Origin: Marchantia polymorpha subsp. ruderalis
Taxonomy: Eukaryota; Streptophyta; Marchantiopsida; Marchantiales; Marchantiaceae
DNA: 64,000 nucleotides
Reading direction: 5' to 3'
Assembly: GCA_037833965.1 (NCBI GenBank)
Contig: AP031356.1
Location: 25,256,501-25,320,500 of the forward strand
The notes below the pieces were generated by a model. It ran no database searches. It was given only the letters and a program-made list of their open reading frames with translations, and was not told where the DNA came from. The translations under genes and the position numbers were made by a program. How positions within the stretch are numbered: position 1 is the stretch's first letter; each line of letters opens with the position of its first letter. Shown in pieces: positions 59,980 through 64,000 of this stretch.

Positions 59980-62900
59980 TCAAAGTTGCGCAGCTGGAAC
60001 GGCACCAGAGTTAGACACACCCGTTAGTGACGTGGATCCAGTAATCTTAGTTTTCGCTGACAGCGGTATAGGTGTTAACCCTGTGGCATGAACGGCTTGA
60101 GCGACAGGATGTGCTGGGGAAGGAACAGGACGCAAAACGCGAATGGCATCACCAAGGACCTGATTTCTCTTCAGGTTCTGGATCATTTCCGATCGTAGAG
60201 TATCCTTCTCAAAACTGGAAACTGCAAAACGTTACCACAATTGCAAAGTGAGATATGATTGTATATCACTGCTTGATAATGTACTTTCCGTTTGTGCTTA
60301 TCGTCCATGTTTCACGAAGACTTGACATCTCCAAATCACATTGACAAGAATCGTAAAACAAATCACACAAATTATCAGGTGTAGAAACGATATTGTAAGA
60401 TCTCAAGTCTACTGAATAACGGCATGATCGAACCCAGATTGATGTTACAGTCTCTCACACAAAGCGACAACATAATAGACAGTGACGGGTGATGATTCCT
60501 TTTGCTGATCATGTACACTGTCAGTATAATCCAAAGAATTTAGTAAAAATCAACTCCGCGAACAGACATAGACGGTGAGCTTAGCGAAAGAGGTATCTCA
60601 AAGTCAAACCACAAAGTCCCAGGTGACCTGTGAAGGGCAACGATTCGAGCACGAATATACACGGAGATTGTATATCCTTGCTGCACAAATCACCATGCAC
60701 CTTTCCAATAGAGATTACCAGAACAACTTGATAAGACAAAGAAATCACTACAGGGATTACACCCGGACTCCATCGGCGTCCATAATTAAGTCAATGGGTA
60801 AGAGCAAGTAGCCCTTGTGAGGAGTTTCTGAATGATACAACTAAAGCGAACTCCGGGCAACCGGTTGAGTAAATCTGTTCTCTTTTTCATATTCCTCCTT
60901 GACATGCCTTATTAGCTTCAAGATTAATATCCTATCATCCATTGAACAAGTAATACATGTGAATGTCATGAATTGTATGCACTTAAAATTACAGTCTACT
61001 GGATTGATGTGAGAATTTCGTAAACCGAGAATTCAACAGTGCTCATGCGCACGTCATACGTAAATTCATAAGCTCCGCACCATGCCTGAACAGAGCTCGA
61101 GTAAAAAAGAATGAGTAGCTAGAGAAGACGGTACAGAAGAGAGTAAAAGGAGAGAGAACTACTTGGTAATGAGAGGATATCTCTACTAATGAGATTCCAC
61201 CAAAGGACAAGGGAAAAATCTGCTGCAGCTAAGCTCTTTCCTGCATCAAAAGTGCAATTCTAGAAACTAAAGCCGAGAGCAGAAACAGGAATAACATTGC
61301 ACTAAGCGTTGCAACCGAATCAGTGCTAGTACAATGTGCAGTAAAAACGTCAAGGAGTGCTGGCACGAATTCTCCATCAGATATCATCAAAGAATAAATT
61401 ATGCAACCCGTAGAAATACTAGGATCGAAAACCGGCAAAAACTACAACCACTACAATGAAGTGTAAAGAAAGCCACGACAGCCGGGCTCTTACCGAAGCT
61501 CAGCCACTGTAAGAATGAACTTTCTATCTGCAGGATTCAGAGAATTGAAGCATTTGAAAGTAACATGGCGAATGCATAATATGAGACAAAGAGACAAGCA
61601 AGGACGGAGGAAAGAAAACTCTCAGAAGTTCCTTTCCTCTGGACATAAGAAGACATTTAGAGGGAAGAGACTATAATGCCATATGAAAGAAAACTTGAGT
61701 AGAAAACCTAGTATTAATTGAACCACCAGACTCTAGGCTCGGCTCGTAAAAGAAAACTAAAAAACAGGAAAAGCAGTAAGAGCATACTGGGAAACCCTGA
61801 CCAGGTTTCAATAAGAACAGGAGTCATCTCATGTTCTCATTGAGAAATTTCTTCTGTCGAAAAAAGGTTGTAAAAAAACACGAGGAACTCCTCACAAAGT
61901 CAGTAAAGGATATTCAAGTAAGAAGAAGCAAAATAAGGAAGTTGGGAGACTGGTTAAGCATGAGAAAACTCTTGAATAACGAAAAACTTTACTTCCACTC
62001 GCACGACTCTCTTGTTTGTATAATTGTCTGTAGTTCACAAAGACGATGAGACCTATATTTCCTCCTGCATTGTCTAATTTTTTCGGATGAATAAAATGAA
62101 GCATGAGAAAAAATGCTAGAATCTAGGTTACCAATGTAACCACAATGTCATGATTGACAATGTGTAGAGTTATACATGGCCTAAATCGTATGGGTGGCAT
62201 GACTCAAAGCACTTTGTGCCAATCGATTGCTCGAACGCCTTCCCGCATACACGAGGTCACGGGTAAACAAGCTGGTTGAGCTCCAGAGAGGAAAAGCCTC
62301 AAAGTTGTCAATGCTTAATTCTTCAGTCCGCACAATGAGCTAGAACTACTTGAGGAATTCCACGAAGATATCAAATCAAAGCATGAGTTCAGACAACAAG
62401 TTCAGTAGAATTGAAAACTAGTTGTAGAGCAATCAAGAATTTACCTCGCCTTTTGCCGACGGACACAATGCTCCGCAAGCAGTCTCTGAACTCTGACAAG
62501 ATTACACGCTCCCGTTCTGCGATCAAACTCGGATAAGGTCCAGCTGAAAAAAGGCCTCCTGAAGGTGAGGGAGGGGCGGTAAAGAGGGTATCTTGCTCGT
62601 CGCACATCAAAGCTAATGTTCCCGGTGACATTGCACGCTTCTTGCGTCCATTCTCCATGTCTCCATCTTCAGCACCTGAGTTTGGTTCACCGATTGCGAT
62701 TTCGCCGGTACTAGTACTGGCTTTTTCCTCAGTACCTGCTTCGTTTTCAAGCTGTGTCTTTTCCTCTTCTTTCGTTGCGACTGAAGGGATTTCTATACTT
62801 GGCTTTGAGGCTCCATTGTCTCCTGTTTGTGTTGTGCCAGACTCTGGCAAGCTCCCTAGTATCAAAAGTACATATTTAGTATCGGGGTAACAAACAGCAT

Positions 62901-63917
62901 CATGAAGTTGAAAAAGCCATGATTGTGGACGAGAAGGATATGCAGACAGCGATGAAAAGAACCCTTTTTTCAAATACCTAAAAGCCGTTTATGAGTCTCA
63001 TTCTCCACAATGACAAGCAGTTTGCAGAGTTCATGAACTGCGTCTTGTTGTATTACACCCGCCAGTAGTGACCTACATAAGAAATCCCAAAGTAGAAGAT
63101 CATTGATCCATTTGTTAGATGTCTCCATATGTTCACTAGAGCATTTTATCAATTGAAGCCTTGTTTGGGAGTTTACTACCATAATAATTGGGAATACCTC
63201 GGGATAATCTGCATTGTAGGAGTAAGAACATTATTTCCTCGAGCTATTGGAACCAAAATTGGTGCAGCTGGATTGATAGTTGTTGTAGCCATTTTGGCGG
63301 TACATGGCTGCAACCACAGGAGAAGATCGTCAGAAATTTCAGAAGTGTGTCCGGTCATCATGAATTAACATGTGATCTCCTAAGAACCGAGTAGTTCACC
63401 AGACACCATGAGTTCGTAGTGCTCAAAAAACCCAAAACCCTGACGGGAATTATGTTACGTTAGATTAACCTGATTAAGTTGTAAAACACGAGAAATTACT
63501 ATTCAGGGGTTGCGTTCAATCCAACAATACCTGCAAAACCACAGCTTGGGGAACTCTGCGGGGAGGAGCTTGTTCCTTTAAGCCCTGTTGACCAACAAAC
63601 ACAAGATCATGGGTTCTTCTTCGTTTCATTGGCGATGGGGTAAAGCCTCCAGTGCCAGATGACGTAGCTACTGGACCAGCAGCAACCGACCCATTTGACG
63701 TCATGTGAGAATAGTTAATTCCCACATTATGGTCTCCGTGAAAGAGAGCTCGTCTTTCTTCACTACCTTCATAGTTCTTACAGTCGATACATTTACAATT
63801 TTCCGAACATAGAATATTGGCTTGAAAGCATTCGCAATACTTTTTCAAGCATCCTGATTTCTTGCAGTGGCAACCTTTGTTATGCTTCCCTGCAACCGGA
63901 TGTTCGCCGTTGTCCTC
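59980..63917 (-). CDS. TCX5/6-type CXC-domain protein (DREAM-complex subunit), 3' part of gene
   Basis: Five exons join in phase: 63917-63531, 63307-63198, 63072-62978, 62855-62445 and 60221-59980, each with GT..AG borders, giving 414 codons plus a stop. The first exon holds the second CXC repeat of the CRC domain, [20 protein letters not shown], with nine zinc-binding cysteines (16, 18, 23, 28, 30, 37, 41, 43 and 46 of this partial protein), followed by [19 protein letters not shown] and a basic KRRR patch. Later exons carry [20 protein letters not shown], the hallmark [16 protein letters not shown] and [10 protein letters not shown]. These are features of plant TCX proteins like Arabidopsis TCX5/TCX6, homologs of animal LIN54. 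Those bind CHR-type promoter sites through paired CXC repeats in the nuclear DREAM complex, repressing cell-cycle and DNA-methylation genes. CXC repeat 1 and the N-terminus lie beyond the right edge. The last intron is long (2.2 kb); small extra exons inside it cannot be excluded. Confidence 0.88.
60222..62444 (-). other. Long last intron of the TCX gene
   Basis: 2223 nt between donor CGAG|gtaaat and acceptor ttttgcag. The other introns are 223, 125 and 122 nt. It contains no frame I recognise; a 70-83-aa background of random frames is present. Both flanking exons join in phase without any extra exon. Confidence 0.6.
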
Positions 63918-64000
63918 CTGCAGTTGAAAGAACATATTTATAAAAACATTGTAAAGGCTTGACGACTGCCAGTTTTGAAGGAACTTGTGACAGTAAGAAT

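Noticed and set aside
1..64000. CRISPR arrays, bacterial operons, rRNA or prophage
   Set aside because: No regularly spaced direct repeats or prokaryotic gene organisation; all signals are of a plant nuclear genome.

Overview
The window is nuclear DNA from a land plant. Coding islands of moderate to high GC sit in long AT-rich intergenic stretches, introns have plant-type GT..AG borders, and the recognisable proteins are plant families: EXORDIUM/PHI-1 cell-wall proteins, a TCX (tesmin/TSO1-like) DREAM-complex protein, and a decayed Ty1/copia retrotransposon. Low gene density, intronless EXORDIUM genes and modest intron lengths would fit a bryophyte (a liverwort such as Marchantia is my guess). 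Nothing I can see proves the species.

Layout. (1) 1-23.3 kb: four same-strand EXORDIUM-like genes. Three are regularly spaced (1-675, cut by the window edge; 3327-4373; 7109-8173). The fourth (22222-23271) is separated from them by 14 kb of gene-poor DNA. That gap holds a 53-bp x4 tandem repeat (11.6-11.8 kb), a near-perfect hairpin (11.3 kb), a 380-bp GC-rich element with 44-bp terminal inverted repeats (16441-16820), and AT-rich DNA. (2) 26.9-31.1 kb: exons of an unrecognised, charged, coiled-coil-type protein on the + strand. (3) 31-43 kb: mostly no recognisable genes; a possible minus-strand exon at 35.8-36.05 kb. (4) 43.3-47.5 kb: a divergent pair, an intronless four-TM protein (minus) and an 88-aa two-exon membrane protein (plus). 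(5) 48.1-49.25 kb: broken, mutually related gene fragments in inverted orientation, one with an internal tandem duplication. (6) 51.4-57.0 kb: a heavily decayed Ty1/copia element on the minus strand with gag zinc knuckle, protease, GAG-pre-integrase, RT (YVDD) and RNase H remnants in the expected order. (7) 59.98-64 kb: the 3' two-thirds of a TCX5/6-type gene on the minus strand, rebuilt as five phase-consistent exons and running off the right edge.

The genes do not form a pathway. The EXORDIUM array is a local gene-family expansion in the secretory/cell-wall compartment. The TCX gene is a nuclear cell-cycle/chromatin regulator. The two membrane-protein genes share a divergent promoter region. 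I did not find a convincing new multi-gene system. The least explained items are the GC-rich inverted-repeat element, the inverted broken gene pair at 48-49 kb, and the coiled-coil gene at 27-31 kb.
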